This document shows positions 56,406 through 64,000 of a stretch of DNA of 64,000 nucleotides, piece by piece. The DNA comes from Vibrio brasiliensis LMG 20546 (GTDB taxonomy: Bacteria; Pseudomonadota; Gammaproteobacteria; Enterobacterales; Vibrionaceae), in contig NZ_AEVS01000049.1 of the NCBI RefSeq assembly GCF_000189255.1, positions 62,001 through 126,000 of the forward strand, in the 5' to 3' direction. The position numbers and the translations under genes are program-made. Position 1 is the stretch's first letter, and each line of letters opens with the position of its first letter. The notes beneath the pieces are model-generated. The model did no database searches, was not told where the DNA came from, and was given only the letters and a program-made list of their open reading frames with translations.

Positions 56406-57776
56406 TTGCATCGCTATAAAACAGAAGCTAACACACTTGTTAAGTTAGCCACGCCTGTCTTGATCGCTTCGGTCGCTCAAACAGGTATGGGCTTTGTCGA
56501 TACTGTTATGGCCGGTGGCGTGAGTGCTACCGATATGGCTGCCGTTTCAATCGCAGCAAGTATCTGGCTACCATCGATTCTATTCGGTGTGGGACTTCTA
56601 ATGGCACTCGTCCCTGTCGTGGCACAACTTAACGGTTCCGGGCGTCAGCACAAAGTGCCGTTTGAGATCCACCAAGGTCTTGCTATGGCACTGTTACTAT
56701 CAGTTCCAATCTCAATGGTGCTATTACAGACCAAAGGAATTTTAGGTCTGATGGATGTTGAACCGTTAATGGCAGAAAAGACCATTGGCTACATGCATGC
56801 GGTAATTTTTGCTGTCCCAGCTTTCTTACTGTTTCAGGCGCTACGAAGCCTGACCGATGGTATGTCATTAACCAAACCAGCGATGGTAATCGGATTCATT
56901 GGTCTGCTGATCAATATCCCCCTAAACTGGATTTTTGTTTATGGTAAGTTTGGCGCGCCAGCGTTAGGTGGTGTGGGTTGTGGTGTAGCAACTGCCATTG
57001 TTTACTGGATTATGTTTGCCATGTTGCTGTTCTATGTGCTGACATCTAATCGTCTTGCTCATGTTCAGTTGTTTGCCCAGTTCCATCGTCCTCAGCTGAA
57101 ACCTCTATTACGCCTGTTTAAGCTTGGCTTCCCGGTTGCAGCGGCAATGTTCTTTGAAGTAACTCTATTCGCGGTCGTCGCTCTGTTAGTTGCTCCGCTT
57201 GGGCCTTTAGTGGTTGCTGCCCATCAGGTTGCAATTAACTTTTCGTCGCTAGTGTTTATGATCCCGATGAGTATTGGTGCCGCAACAAGTATCCGTGTCG
57301 GACACAGACTGGGGGAATCAAATGTTGAAGGTGCAGCCATTGCTTCACGTGTTGGTCTGATTGTCGCAGTGGTCACTTCACTGATGACAGCCTTGTTTAC
57401 TGTCTTATTCCGTGAGCAGGTCGCACTACTTTACACAGACAACCGCGCGGTAATTGATCTGGCGTTACAGCTATTACTACTCGCTGCCATCTATCAGGTT
57501 ACCGACGCAGTACAAGTTGTCGCCGCTGGTGCACTACGCGGTTATAAGGATATGTCAGCGATATTCAACCGTACCTTTATCGCGTATTGGGTTCTTGGCT
57601 TGCCTCTTGGCTATATCCTTGCGATGACAGACTGGATTGTCGAGCCAATGGGTGCACACGGTTTCTGGATGGGCTTTATCATCGGTCTGTCATCTGCTGC
57701 GATAATGCTTGGCCTCCGTCTACGCTGGATGCATCGCTTAGACGATAACCAGCAGTTAGAACTCGCATCGAAATAA
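56406..57776 (+). CDS. norM: MATE family multidrug efflux pump NorM
   Basis: A 456-residue MATE transporter with twelve membrane segments, close to V. cholerae and V. parahaemolyticus NorM (opening TPVLIASVAQTGMGFVDTVM, and DGMSLTKPAMVIGF). It exports cationic drugs in exchange for sodium and/or protons. It starts with TTG at 56406 (product MHRYKTEANTLVKL), preceded by GGAG at 56393-56396. It is divergent from ribE, an arrangement kept in vibrios. Confidence 0.95.
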   Translation: MHRYKTEANTLVKLATPVLIASVAQTGMGFVDTVMAGGVSATDMAAVSIAASIWLPSILFGVGLLMALVPVVAQLNGSGRQHKVPFEIHQGLAMALLLSVPISMVLLQTKGILGLMDVEPLMAEKTIGYMHAVIFAVPAFLLFQALRSLTDGMSLTKPAMVIGFIGLLINIPLNWIFVYGKFGAPALGGVGCGVATAIVYWIMFAMLLFYVLTSNRLAHVQLFAQFHRPQLKPLLRLFKLGFPVAAAMFFEVTLFAVVALLVAPLGPLVVAAHQVAINFSSLVFMIPMSIGAATSIRVGHRLGESNVEGAAIASRVGLIVAVVTSLMTALFTVLFREQVALLYTDNRAVIDLALQLLLLAAIYQVTDAVQVVAAGALRGYKDMSAIFNRTFIAYWVLGLPLGYILAMTDWIVEPMGAHGFWMGFIIGLSSAAIMLGLRLRWMHRLDDNQQLELASK

Positions 57777-57787
57777 ACCAGTCGACG

Positions 57788-57816
57788 GGCCAGCATTGAA
57801 GCTGGCCTGTTTTTTA
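57788..57816. terminator. terminator between norM and the ligase gene
   Basis: Stem GGCCAGC/GCTGGCC with a six-base loop and a TTTTTT tail. Confidence 0.88.
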
Positions 57817-58668
57817 TTGCGCGATACTCATTCTGACAAACCTTGCAAACTTAGGGACGCCATTTTGGGTATAGCCGTTGAAGCGATAAGTTATCTTGCT
57901 GCCAAGCGCGGGAGGGTTACTGCGCATCTCATCGCTAAATCCATTGCCTATATAGAACTGCTGTCCAGAGGGAAGCTGGACTAACAAGGCTCCCATCACT
58001 TGACTGAACTTTCCTTTACCCAGTTTATAGCCAACCACAATTGCCTCAGCGTCCTGATGCTTCTTAAGTTTTATCAGATCACTGTTTCGACCGCCCTGAT
58101 AAGCGTGGTTGATGTTACGCAGCATTATCCCCTCACCTTGCTTGGCGACAACTCGGTCGAGATTGTTGAGCAACTCTTGTTGTGAATTTATCGGAGTATG
58201 TTTAATCAACTCAACATGCGGTTGATCTATCCGCGTAATCAGCTTTTCCATAGCAAGGTAACGCTCAGGGTAAGTCTTTTTACTGAAGGGAATATCAAAC
58301 AACATATAGCGAATAAGTTGCCATGCGACCGGTGAAGGAGTTTCATCGAGTACCGTCTTTTGTACAAGGTGAAAATTGCCCCGACCTGCCCACAGCTCCC
58401 CTTCCAAATGTTGTTTGGGCAATGAGCGTGTAAACCAGTCTGGCGCGAAAATCGGTTTGCCGTTACGAGTCTTTAATCTGCTGCCATCCCATATTGCCCT
58501 AATACCATCGAGCTTTTCGCTTTGCCAATAGTTCTGTATATCGACGGCCTTGTTATAGTCAGTGGCGAGCTGAACAGTGTCGGCGAATTTGGCCTGCTCT
58601 TTTCCATGGGCCTCGCTACTTAACGCGATAAGCACAGCCAGTGCGACTAATGAACTCTTAAACTGCAT
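57814..58668 (-). CDS. periplasmic ATP-dependent DNA ligase (LigE-type)
   Basis: A 284-residue minimal ATP-dependent DNA ligase with a signal peptide (MQFKSSLVALAVLIALSSEAHG). Motif I is EKLDGIRA (Lys nucleophile), and later motifs include EGELWAGRG and GEGIMLR. The small catalytic core plus OB domain and the secretion signal match the LigE family of Haemophilus, Vibrio and Neisseria, proposed to act on incoming DNA. I start at ATG 58668, giving a clean signal peptide. Confidence 0.92.
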   Translation of the reverse strand: MQFKSSLVALAVLIALSSEAHGKEQAKFADTVQLATDYNKAVDIQNYWQSEKLDGIRAIWDGSRLKTRNGKPIFAPDWFTRSLPKQHLEGELWAGRGNFHLVQKTVLDETPSPVAWQLIRYMLFDIPFSKKTYPERYLAMEKLITRIDQPHVELIKHTPINSQQELLNNLDRVVAKQGEGIMLRNINHAYQGGRNSDLIKLKKHQDAEAIVVGYKLGKGKFSQVMGALLVQLPSGQQFYIGNGFSDEMRSNPPALGSKITYRFNGYTQNGVPKFARFVRMSIAQ

Positions 58669-58856
58669 GAGACCAGCTCCCAATGACCAAATATTTTTGA
58701 TTGTTCCTCGCGGCTTGAATAGATGCGATAGTCAATCGCTCGATTTCCGATTTAGCTCAGATTGAATCCTGATCATTACCATTCATATTTGCACAGTCTT
58801 TGAACCAGATTAGCCAGAATTAGTGCTTTTTCAGCATCAGAATTTGATTGTCAATT

Positions 58857-58885
58857 TGAGAAAATCGATTTCTCATATTGAGAAT
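58857..58885 (+). promoter_or_regulatory. overlapping TTCTCA palindromes upstream of the sypA-like gene
   Basis: Three TTCTCA/TGAGAA half-sites: TGAGAAA (58857-58863), TTTCTCA (58869-58875) and TGAGAA (58879-58884). The stretch TTCTCATATTGAGAAT fits the published SypG enhancer shape TTCTCA-N3-TG. It lies about 50 bases upstream of the -24 element. Confidence 0.65.
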
Positions 58886-58932
58886 TCGACTAAGGACAAA
58901 CACAACTCACTGATTATTAAAGAGTTAATAAT

Positions 58933-58947
58933 TGGCACACAAACTGC
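58933..58947 (+). promoter_or_regulatory. sigma-54 promoter of the syp-like operon
   Basis: TGGCACACAAACTGC matches the consensus at TGGCAC and the -12 TGC. The predicted start, about 58959, leaves a leader of about 23 bases before the ATG at 58982. Confidence 0.85.
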
Positions 58948-58981
58948 TCCTATCTATGCAACTCACATAGGAGATAGCGTC

Positions 58982-59302
58982 ATGGAACTACGTAAAATTC
59001 AAGCAAGTGAAACCATCGATACTCTAATTATCAACGGAAACTTAGACGCTGATGGCAGCCGTTCTGCTCAGCCACACATCGATCAAATCATCGCTGAAGA
59101 CTCTGGTCGTGATGTAGAGATCGATTTTAGCCAAGTTCAGTTTCTTGATTCATCAGGTGTAGGTGCCATCGTGTATCTCTACAAACGTCTTATCGAGCGC
59201 CAGCGCAGTATGCGCATCGAGAACGTTTCTGGTCAGCCGCTAGAAATCATCAACCTGCTTCGCATTAGTCAGGCGATTCCGGTTAATTCACACACTCACT
59301 AA
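58982..59302 (+). CDS. STAS-domain anti-anti-sigma-like protein (SypA-like)
   Basis: A 106-residue STAS domain protein. VEIDFSQVQFLDSSGVGAIVYL contains the phosphorylatable Ser in DSSGVG. It resembles SypA of V. fischeri, a biofilm regulator that is antagonised by the kinase/phosphatase SypE. It is the first gene of the operon, followed by an OmpA-like lipoprotein, matching sypAB. AGGAG at 58969-58973 fits the ATG at 58982; the longer open frame upstream covers the promoter and is not coding. Confidence 0.88.
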   Translation: MELRKIQASETIDTLIINGNLDADGSRSAQPHIDQIIAEDSGRDVEIDFSQVQFLDSSGVGAIVYLYKRLIERQRSMRIENVSGQPLEIINLLRISQAIPVNSHTH

Positions 59303-59338
59303 AAAAATAATTATAAATCACTAACAAAGGACGTTGGC

Positions 59339-60178
59339 ATGAAACACACTCTGAGACACATAGCCCTAGCTGTATCTATTGCTTCTGTAGTAGGTTGCTC
59401 CAGCTACCCAGAAAGCGGCCGAGGGGGCATTGCGGAAAACTACATTCAGTCGAGTTTTACCCCCGTAATGCCTGACGAGCCACTTGGTCCTGAGCATGGT
59501 CTTCGCTTTGACTGGCAACTGACCAAACTTCATCTTGATTCCCTCATCCGCGAAGGCGCGCGTTGGTGTTTTCCTGCTGCCGTTGTTCAGGCACTTGAAA
59601 AACAGAATCGCATTGCTAGAGAGCTGGAAGGTGGTTTGATGCTTGACGCCGCAAACGACATCGTTATTCAGCGTAAACGTCTTAACGAACTCGAACTGCA
59701 ACTCGATTATGTTACGTCTCAAGCTAAGTGCGTCCCGCCTATGGATGAAAATGCCTTTCAGCAACGCTTAGCTATCATCGACAAGCTATACAGTCTGCTA
59801 AACGTCGACAACCAATTTGCCTTTAACTCTACGGAAGTGAACCCGAAATACATGGGTCATCTCGCTCGTGCCGCCAACCTGTTAGAACAACACTCCAGTC
59901 TAAGCCTTGCAGTAACAGGGCACGCCGATTCTGTAGGTGATTTAGCCTACAACCAAAAACTGGCAATGGGCCGAGCACAACAAGTAAAACGTTATTTAAT
60001 CATTTTTGGTCTTAGCCCTGAACGAATTAAAACTCACTCGGTTGGCGATACTCTGCCCCTTTATGAAGGTGAATCAGAGGGTGTTCGCTTAACCAATCGC
60101 CGAGTAAGTATAGAAGTCATCGACAACCAGGAACGTGCAGATTCTCGTCTGCAGGGAGGCTACCATGATGTGGAATAA
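59339..60178 (+). CDS. OmpA-family lipoprotein (SypB-like)
   Basis: A 279-residue lipoprotein (lipobox VVGC near residue 20) with a C-terminal OmpA peptidoglycan-binding domain (LAVTGHADSVGDLAYNQKLAMGRA). The middle is helical and Cys-poor apart from one Cys pair. It is the second gene of the syp-like operon and likely anchors export machinery to the cell wall. It overlaps the next gene by 14 bases. Confidence 0.88.
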   Translation: MKHTLRHIALAVSIASVVGCSSYPESGRGGIAENYIQSSFTPVMPDEPLGPEHGLRFDWQLTKLHLDSLIREGARWCFPAAVVQALEKQNRIARELEGGLMLDAANDIVIQRKRLNELELQLDYVTSQAKCVPPMDENAFQQRLAIIDKLYSLLNVDNQFAFNSTEVNPKYMGHLARAANLLEQHSSLSLAVTGHADSVGDLAYNQKLAMGRAQQVKRYLIIFGLSPERIKTHSVGDTLPLYEGESEGVRLTNRRVSIEVIDNQERADSRLQGGYHDVE

Positions 60179-62258
60179 GGTTTTAATTGTTTGGTTGCTC
60201 CTGTCGTTCTCCTGTTTTGCTCAAGCGAGTGAAGAACGAGTTGATATCGGTGACCTAATTCAGGTCAACCTACCTGGTGAAAGCTCATTAAACAAAGGCT
60301 TTCAGGTTGATAAACGTGGCCGTATCACACTACCGGAGGTAGGTGCTCTTTACGTTGCCGGCTACAGCGAAAAGCAACTTGAATCAGCAGTAAAGCAAGC
60401 GCTAGAAAAAGTCTATCGTGACCTTTCTTCCGCTAGCGTCTATATTGCTGAGCAGCAGATCCTTGTTTCTGTTCAGGGCTACGTCAAATCACCGGGTGAA
60501 TATACCTTGTCGAAAAGTGCTGACATCCAGATGGCACTTCATGCAGCTGGCGGGTTACGCGCAGGTGCTCAGTTAAACAACCTGTTTATTAAACGCGGTA
60601 GCGATAAAATTGCGTTTAACTATAAAACATTCCTCGACACGGGTAATTCAGAGCTACTGCCTGAGCTTAATTCCCTTGATACTATTTTTGTTCCGGCTTC
60701 CCCTCTTGTCGGTAACATCGAACAAGAGTTTGACGCTAACAAACTTGCCAACGCGGGTGACAGTGGCGACGGCCGTACTGCGATTAAAGTCTTCGGTGAG
60801 GTCAACGCCCCTGGTTCATTCAGCTATAAAGCCAATACCGACCTTGTCGATGTGATCATGCGTGCTGGCGGCGTAACCCGTTATGCGTCAGTTGAACAGA
60901 TTCGAGTCATCTCAGACAACACACCAAAGCTGTTCAACCTTAAGTCTTATCTCGATAGCGGTGACGTTTCACTGTTACCTACCCTGACTCCCGGCACCAC
61001 GATTTTTGTACCTAAGCAAGAAGAGGAAATCAAAGCGGGCGCAAATGTAGTTTATATTATGGGTGAGGTGGCGAGTCCTGGTGCGTACGAAGGCAAAAAC
61101 AACGCGTCATTTATGGATATTCTCGCTAATGCTGGTGGTCCAACACGTTACGCTGAATCACGTCAGATTCGCGTTATCAAAGCCAACGGTAGTGTGGTCA
61201 AGTTCGACCTGACGGCGTTCACTGAAGGTCTGTCTGGTCGCAAGCCACCAAAAATCAGTGCTGGTGACGCTATCTTTGTTCCAGAAAAGACCGACATGAA
61301 TGAAAAGTCGTGGTTAAAAATCGCCCCTAACCGTGCTGTGCGTATCATTGGCGAAGTGGTTCGTCCTGGTCGCGTCGAATGGTCTGACGAAATGGACTTG
61401 ATGGATCTACTTTCCCATGTAGGTGGTCCGACACTACGCGCAGACACATCCAAAATCGAAGTGGTAACGGCTGGTAATAAACTTCATATCTTTGACTTAG
61501 ACGCCTATATTCTTAGCGGTGCGCCAAGTAGTGAACTGCCGCGAATCAGCGCAGGGTCAATCATCCGTATCCATGATCTTCCACAGGATCCTTCAGACAA
61601 CAAATCTCAGTGGGTTCGTCAAAGCTCCGATGCGTCTATCTACGTGTTTGGTCAGGTCAACGCTCCTGGGCGCTATCGCTTCACCAAAGATATGCACTTC
61701 CTCGATATTCTTTCTGCAGCCGACGGTCCGACTAAAGATGCCGACATCCACAATATTCGTATCACGCATCGCGACAAAACCTACTCTAAAGTGAGCAAGC
61801 TCAATCTATCGCTTTACTTTGAAACCGGTGACGAGAGCTTACTGCCTAATGTCACCATGGGTGACACCATCTACATCCCTGAAAAAGACAAAATCTGGTT
61901 AGATCGCTCAAAAGAATCCACCGTTCGTGTACTGGGTGCAGTGAACAAGCCAGGTCGTTATGTGTTTGATGACAACATGACTGTGCTCGACCTACTTGCC
62001 GAAGCAGGTGGTCCGTCAGAGCGCGCTTATCTTGAGAAGATTTCTATCGTCAATATGTCTTGCTGTCAGGGTCAGGCAAGAACCTTTGATCTGGTTGATT
62101 TCAGTAAAACTGCCAACATTTACCAGCTTCCTGTGTTACGTGCCGGCGACACTATTTATGTCCCAGACCGTAGCGAAAGCATTCTCGAAAAAGCCCGTGT
62201 CGGTCTGGAAGATATCTTACGCCTGACTACCACCATTGTATTGATAGGAGCCTTGTAA
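60165..62258 (+). CDS. Wza-like polysaccharide export protein with SLBB repeats (SypC-like)
   Basis: A 697-residue outer-membrane polysaccharide export protein with a signal peptide (cleavage near AQASEERVD) and a Poly_export domain (DIGDLIQVNLPGE, GRITLPEVG). Six or seven SLBB repeats follow, each with a VxGxVxxPG and LLxxAGG pattern: for example VQGYVKSPG, VFGEVNAPG, IMGEVASPG, IIGEVVRPG, VFGQVNAPG, VLGAVNKPG. The repeat count is unusually high for a Wza. SypC of V. fischeri is of this type. A downstream C-terminal helix is present. Confidence 0.9.
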   Translation: MMWNKVLIVWLLLSFSCFAQASEERVDIGDLIQVNLPGESSLNKGFQVDKRGRITLPEVGALYVAGYSEKQLESAVKQALEKVYRDLSSASVYIAEQQILVSVQGYVKSPGEYTLSKSADIQMALHAAGGLRAGAQLNNLFIKRGSDKIAFNYKTFLDTGNSELLPELNSLDTIFVPASPLVGNIEQEFDANKLANAGDSGDGRTAIKVFGEVNAPGSFSYKANTDLVDVIMRAGGVTRYASVEQIRVISDNTPKLFNLKSYLDSGDVSLLPTLTPGTTIFVPKQEEEIKAGANVVYIMGEVASPGAYEGKNNASFMDILANAGGPTRYAESRQIRVIKANGSVVKFDLTAFTEGLSGRKPPKISAGDAIFVPEKTDMNEKSWLKIAPNRAVRIIGEVVRPGRVEWSDEMDLMDLLSHVGGPTLRADTSKIEVVTAGNKLHIFDLDAYILSGAPSSELPRISAGSIIRIHDLPQDPSDNKSQWVRQSSDASIYVFGQVNAPGRYRFTKDMHFLDILSAADGPTKDADIHNIRITHRDKTYSKVSKLNLSLYFETGDESLLPNVTMGDTIYIPEKDKIWLDRSKESTVRVLGAVNKPGRYVFDDNMTVLDLLAEAGGPSERAYLEKISIVNMSCCQGQARTFDLVDFSKTANIYQLPVLRAGDTIYVPDRSESILEKARVGLEDILRLTTTIVLIGAL

Positions 62259-62953
62259 TGATCATTCCTTCTACCCATACAGAGATTGAACAAATCTATC
62301 TGGCTGCTGAGATGAATGGCTGTCGTTCACTGTGTATTACAGCATGCCAGTCAGGTGACGGTGTCACGGCTGTGGTATCTGCCCTTGCTGAGCGTTACTT
62401 ACTGGCTGGACATAAAACCCTGGTTGTGGATTTGAATACTTTTCACCCAGCTTTCGAATCGATTGATGCCATCCCTCAATCCAATGAGCAAGTCGGACGT
62501 CTGGTGGAACATTCGGATACCCACCAGCTATTTACTGGCCTACCGGTACCCAATAATCAATCGGCGCTACTTGCGTATAAAGATCCCTGTCACCTGTCAA
62601 ATGCAGTCAGCGAATGGTTGGAACAGTATGACCGGGTTATCTGTGACACTTCTCCATTGCTACATATCAACCGAGGCAACATTCCGGCTCAGGTCGTGGC
62701 CGGAGCCTGTGACAAAACTGTGCTGGTCGTAATGGGTGGAAAAACCACGTCAGCTCAATTAACTAAGGCGACAGAAATGCTCAGCAGTCAAACGATCTCT
62801 TTGCTTGGTTCGATTCTGAACATGCGTGATCAGGCAACACTGGCGCAGGAGCTTGTCCGCGAATTAAACCGACTTAAGTTTATTCCCCGTGCTTGGCGGG
62901 ACCGTATGGCAAGCAAAATTTTAACTAACGAGTTTCTGGCTCAGTCAGCGTAG
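62258..62953 (+). CDS. CpsD/CapB-like chain-length protein with degenerate P-loop (SypD-like)
   Basis: A 231-residue cytoplasmic protein related to bacterial tyrosine kinases (CpsD/Wzc C-terminal). The Walker A position reads SGDGVTAV (residues 32-39), with Val36 where Lys is expected. Walker A' TLVVDLNTFHP is close to normal. It therefore may not hydrolyse ATP. It begins within the stop codon of the SypC-like gene. V. fischeri SypD is the likely counterpart by position. Confidence 0.85.
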   Translation: MIIPSTHTEIEQIYLAAEMNGCRSLCITACQSGDGVTAVVSALAERYLLAGHKTLVVDLNTFHPAFESIDAIPQSNEQVGRLVEHSDTHQLFTGLPVPNNQSALLAYKDPCHLSNAVSEWLEQYDRVICDTSPLLHINRGNIPAQVVAGACDKTVLVVMGGKTTSAQLTKATEMLSSQTISLLGSILNMRDQATLAQELVRELNRLKFIPRAWRDRMASKILTNEFLAQSA

Positions 62954-62961
62954 GAGTATTT

Positions 62962-63762
62962 ATGATTCGTTCCCTAATGTTCATTGTCACACTCTTTGTT
63001 GCCTCGACGAGCTTTGCTCAAACACTCACCTTTGGCATTGTACCGCAACAATCAGCCAGCCGACTCGCTGAACAATGGACTCCAATCATGGATTACATTA
63101 GCGAGACTACAGGCATTAAAGTGGTATTCAGTACCGCCCCCGACATCCCTACTTTTGAGCAACGCTTAGCAAATGGAATGTACGATATTGCCTATATGAA
63201 TCCTTACCATTACACAGTGTTTAGTCATCAACCGGGTTACCGCGCCATCGTTAAAGCCAAAGATAAACAGATACGTGGCATTATCGTCGCGCGTAAAAAT
63301 GACCCAATAGAATCTATTCAGCAACTCGATAATTCAAAGCTTGCGTTCCCTTCACCAGCCGCTTTTGCTGCAACAATACTGACTCAGAGTGATCTCAACC
63401 GTGCGGCAGTCAATTACGAGGCCGACTATGTCTCTTCGCATGATTCTGTCTATCTGGGCGTAGCGAAAGGGTTTTATCCAGCTGGCGGCGGTGTTATGCG
63501 AACCTTCCTCTCTCTGCCAGAGGTTATCAAATCGCAACTAAAACTGATTTGGCGAACGGCTCCCTACACTCCACATGCGATAGCAGTTCACCCTCGCCTT
63601 ACCACCGAAACAGCTGAAAAAGTACAGTCGGCGCTAGTTGCTTTGGACTCAAGTCAGACAGGTGAAAAACAACTTGCCCAACTTAGCCTCAAAGGGTTCG
63701 TTAACGCTCAGGATAGAGACTGGAATGACGTGCGCAAATTAAACATTACGATTTTGGATTAG
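62962..63762 (+). CDS. PhnD-like periplasmic binding protein
   Basis: A 266-residue protein with a signal peptide (ending STSFAQT) and the phosphate/phosphonate-binding fold (TFGIVPQQSASRLAEQWTPI near the start; MNPYHYTVF motif). Such domains often act as sensors next to kinases or cyclases. It starts eight bases after sypD-like and is followed by a membrane sensor, so a sensory pair is likely. Confidence 0.88.
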   Translation: MIRSLMFIVTLFVASTSFAQTLTFGIVPQQSASRLAEQWTPIMDYISETTGIKVVFSTAPDIPTFEQRLANGMYDIAYMNPYHYTVFSHQPGYRAIVKAKDKQIRGIIVARKNDPIESIQQLDNSKLAFPSPAAFAATILTQSDLNRAAVNYEADYVSSHDSVYLGVAKGFYPAGGGVMRTFLSLPEVIKSQLKLIWRTAPYTPHAIAVHPRLTTETAEKVQSALVALDSSQTGEKQLAQLSLKGFVNAQDRDWNDVRKLNITILD

Positions 63763-63773
63763 TGGAGAGCAAC

Positions 63774-64000
63774 ATGACTTTACGTTCTAAAACCATTCTT
63801 GGTATCGCGATAATCGAGATCGTCGTCTTGGTAGTTTTGGTGTTCAGCGCAATGAGCTTTCTCTCTGAATCGAATGAGAAGCAACTGATACAAAGAGCGA
63901 ACTCAAGTGCCACCATGTTTACTCAAGCGGCAAGGGATGCAGTGTTATCAACGGATATTGCCACCCTTGAGAGTCTTGTCGACGAGTTTATGACTCTAGA
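63774..64000 (+). CDS. membrane sensor protein, N-terminal part (truncated by window end)
   Basis: Only the first 75 codons are visible. A short cytosolic start (MTLRSKTIL) leads to a transmembrane helix (about residues 9-28) and then a helical periplasmic segment. This is the usual beginning of a sensor kinase or diguanylate cyclase with a HAMP domain. Class cannot be decided from this fragment. It follows the PhnD-like gene by 11 bases. Confidence 0.6.
   Translation, partial: MTLRSKTILGIAIIEIVVLVVLVFSAMSFLSESNEKQLIQRANSSATMFTQAARDAVLSTDIATLESLVDEFMTL

Noticed and set aside
58823-58981. Longer frame for the STAS protein starting at 58823
   Set aside because: It would translate through the sigma-54 promoter and enhancer. 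The ATG at 58982 has a good ribosome site.
60135-60164. Longer N-terminus for the SypC-like protein
   Set aside because: The extra residues precede a clean signal peptide that starts at 60165 with GGGAGG upstream.

Overview
The window is a contiguous piece of a gammaproteobacterial chromosome and reads as a Vibrio (Vibrionaceae), most likely the large chromosome. The evidence is the close family matches (NorM with a TTG start, FNR with the same Cys numbering as E. coli, NagK, YbiT, TtcA, NpdA/CobB), Vibrio-type small families (DUF2960, DUF3802, DUF2987) and a syp/rbd-like polysaccharide locus at the right edge. I see no tRNA or rRNA genes, insertion sequences, prophage or CRISPR array. Gene density is high and most boundaries carry clear intrinsic terminators.

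Layout. 1-5.8 kb: end of ccoN, then ccoOQP (cbb3 oxidase), ccoH, ccoI, ccoS and a TauE/SafE-like membrane protein. 5.9-8.8 kb: fnr with an FNR box over its own start region, uspE and ttcA. 8.9-11.2 kb (minus strand): a DUF2987 protein, a Bax-like glucosaminidase lipoprotein and a multispanning membrane protein. 11.5-16.6 kb: potABC and two tandem potD genes. 16.7-20 kb: a membrane GGDEF protein, the sirtuin cobB, and amtB behind a sigma-54 promoter and an NtrC-like site. 20-29.7 kb: a formate dehydrogenase locus with a periplasmic W/Mo-bisPGD catalytic subunit, FeS subunit, cytochrome b subunit, TAT-target peptide, TorD-like chaperone, polyferredoxin, DUF3305/DUF3306 pair and fdhD. 29.8-36.9 kb: a chemoreceptor, the ABC-F protein YbiT with a non-canonical start codon, and a two-gene module of a membrane pseudo-ATPase and an MscS channel. 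36.9-45.2 kb: a sensor kinase and sigma-54 activator divergent from a tungstate transporter (tupABC), mobA and a mobB-moeA fusion. 45.3-58.7 kb: housekeeping and signalling genes (GAF/PAS/GGDEF/EAL protein, nagK, tapT, a fatty-acid hydroxylase-like protein, a chemoreceptor, NlpC/P60 lipoprotein, fructosamine-kinase-like protein, ribE, norM, periplasmic ATP-dependent DNA ligase). 58.8-64 kb: start of a sypABCD-like exopolysaccharide operon behind a sigma-54 promoter, then a PhnD-like binding protein and a truncated membrane sensor.

Main result. A repeated palindrome, TGAGACANNNTGTCCCA, occurs in tandem about 60-130 bp upstream of sigma-54 (-24/-12) promoters of both the formate dehydrogenase operon and the tungstate-transport operon. 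A weaker copy sits upstream of a sigma-54-like promoter for fdhD. The sigma-54 activator encoded beside tupA is the natural candidate to bind it. I infer one regulon that coordinates tungsten/molybdenum uptake, cofactor assembly, sulfuration (FdhD) and the formate dehydrogenase. A second item worth attention is the pseudo-ATPase/MscS pair, whose ATPase-like domain lacks both the Walker A lysine and the Walker B glutamate. A third is the AUC start codon inferred for ybiT.

Gene names rest on reading protein motifs and remembered family members. No alignment or database search was run.
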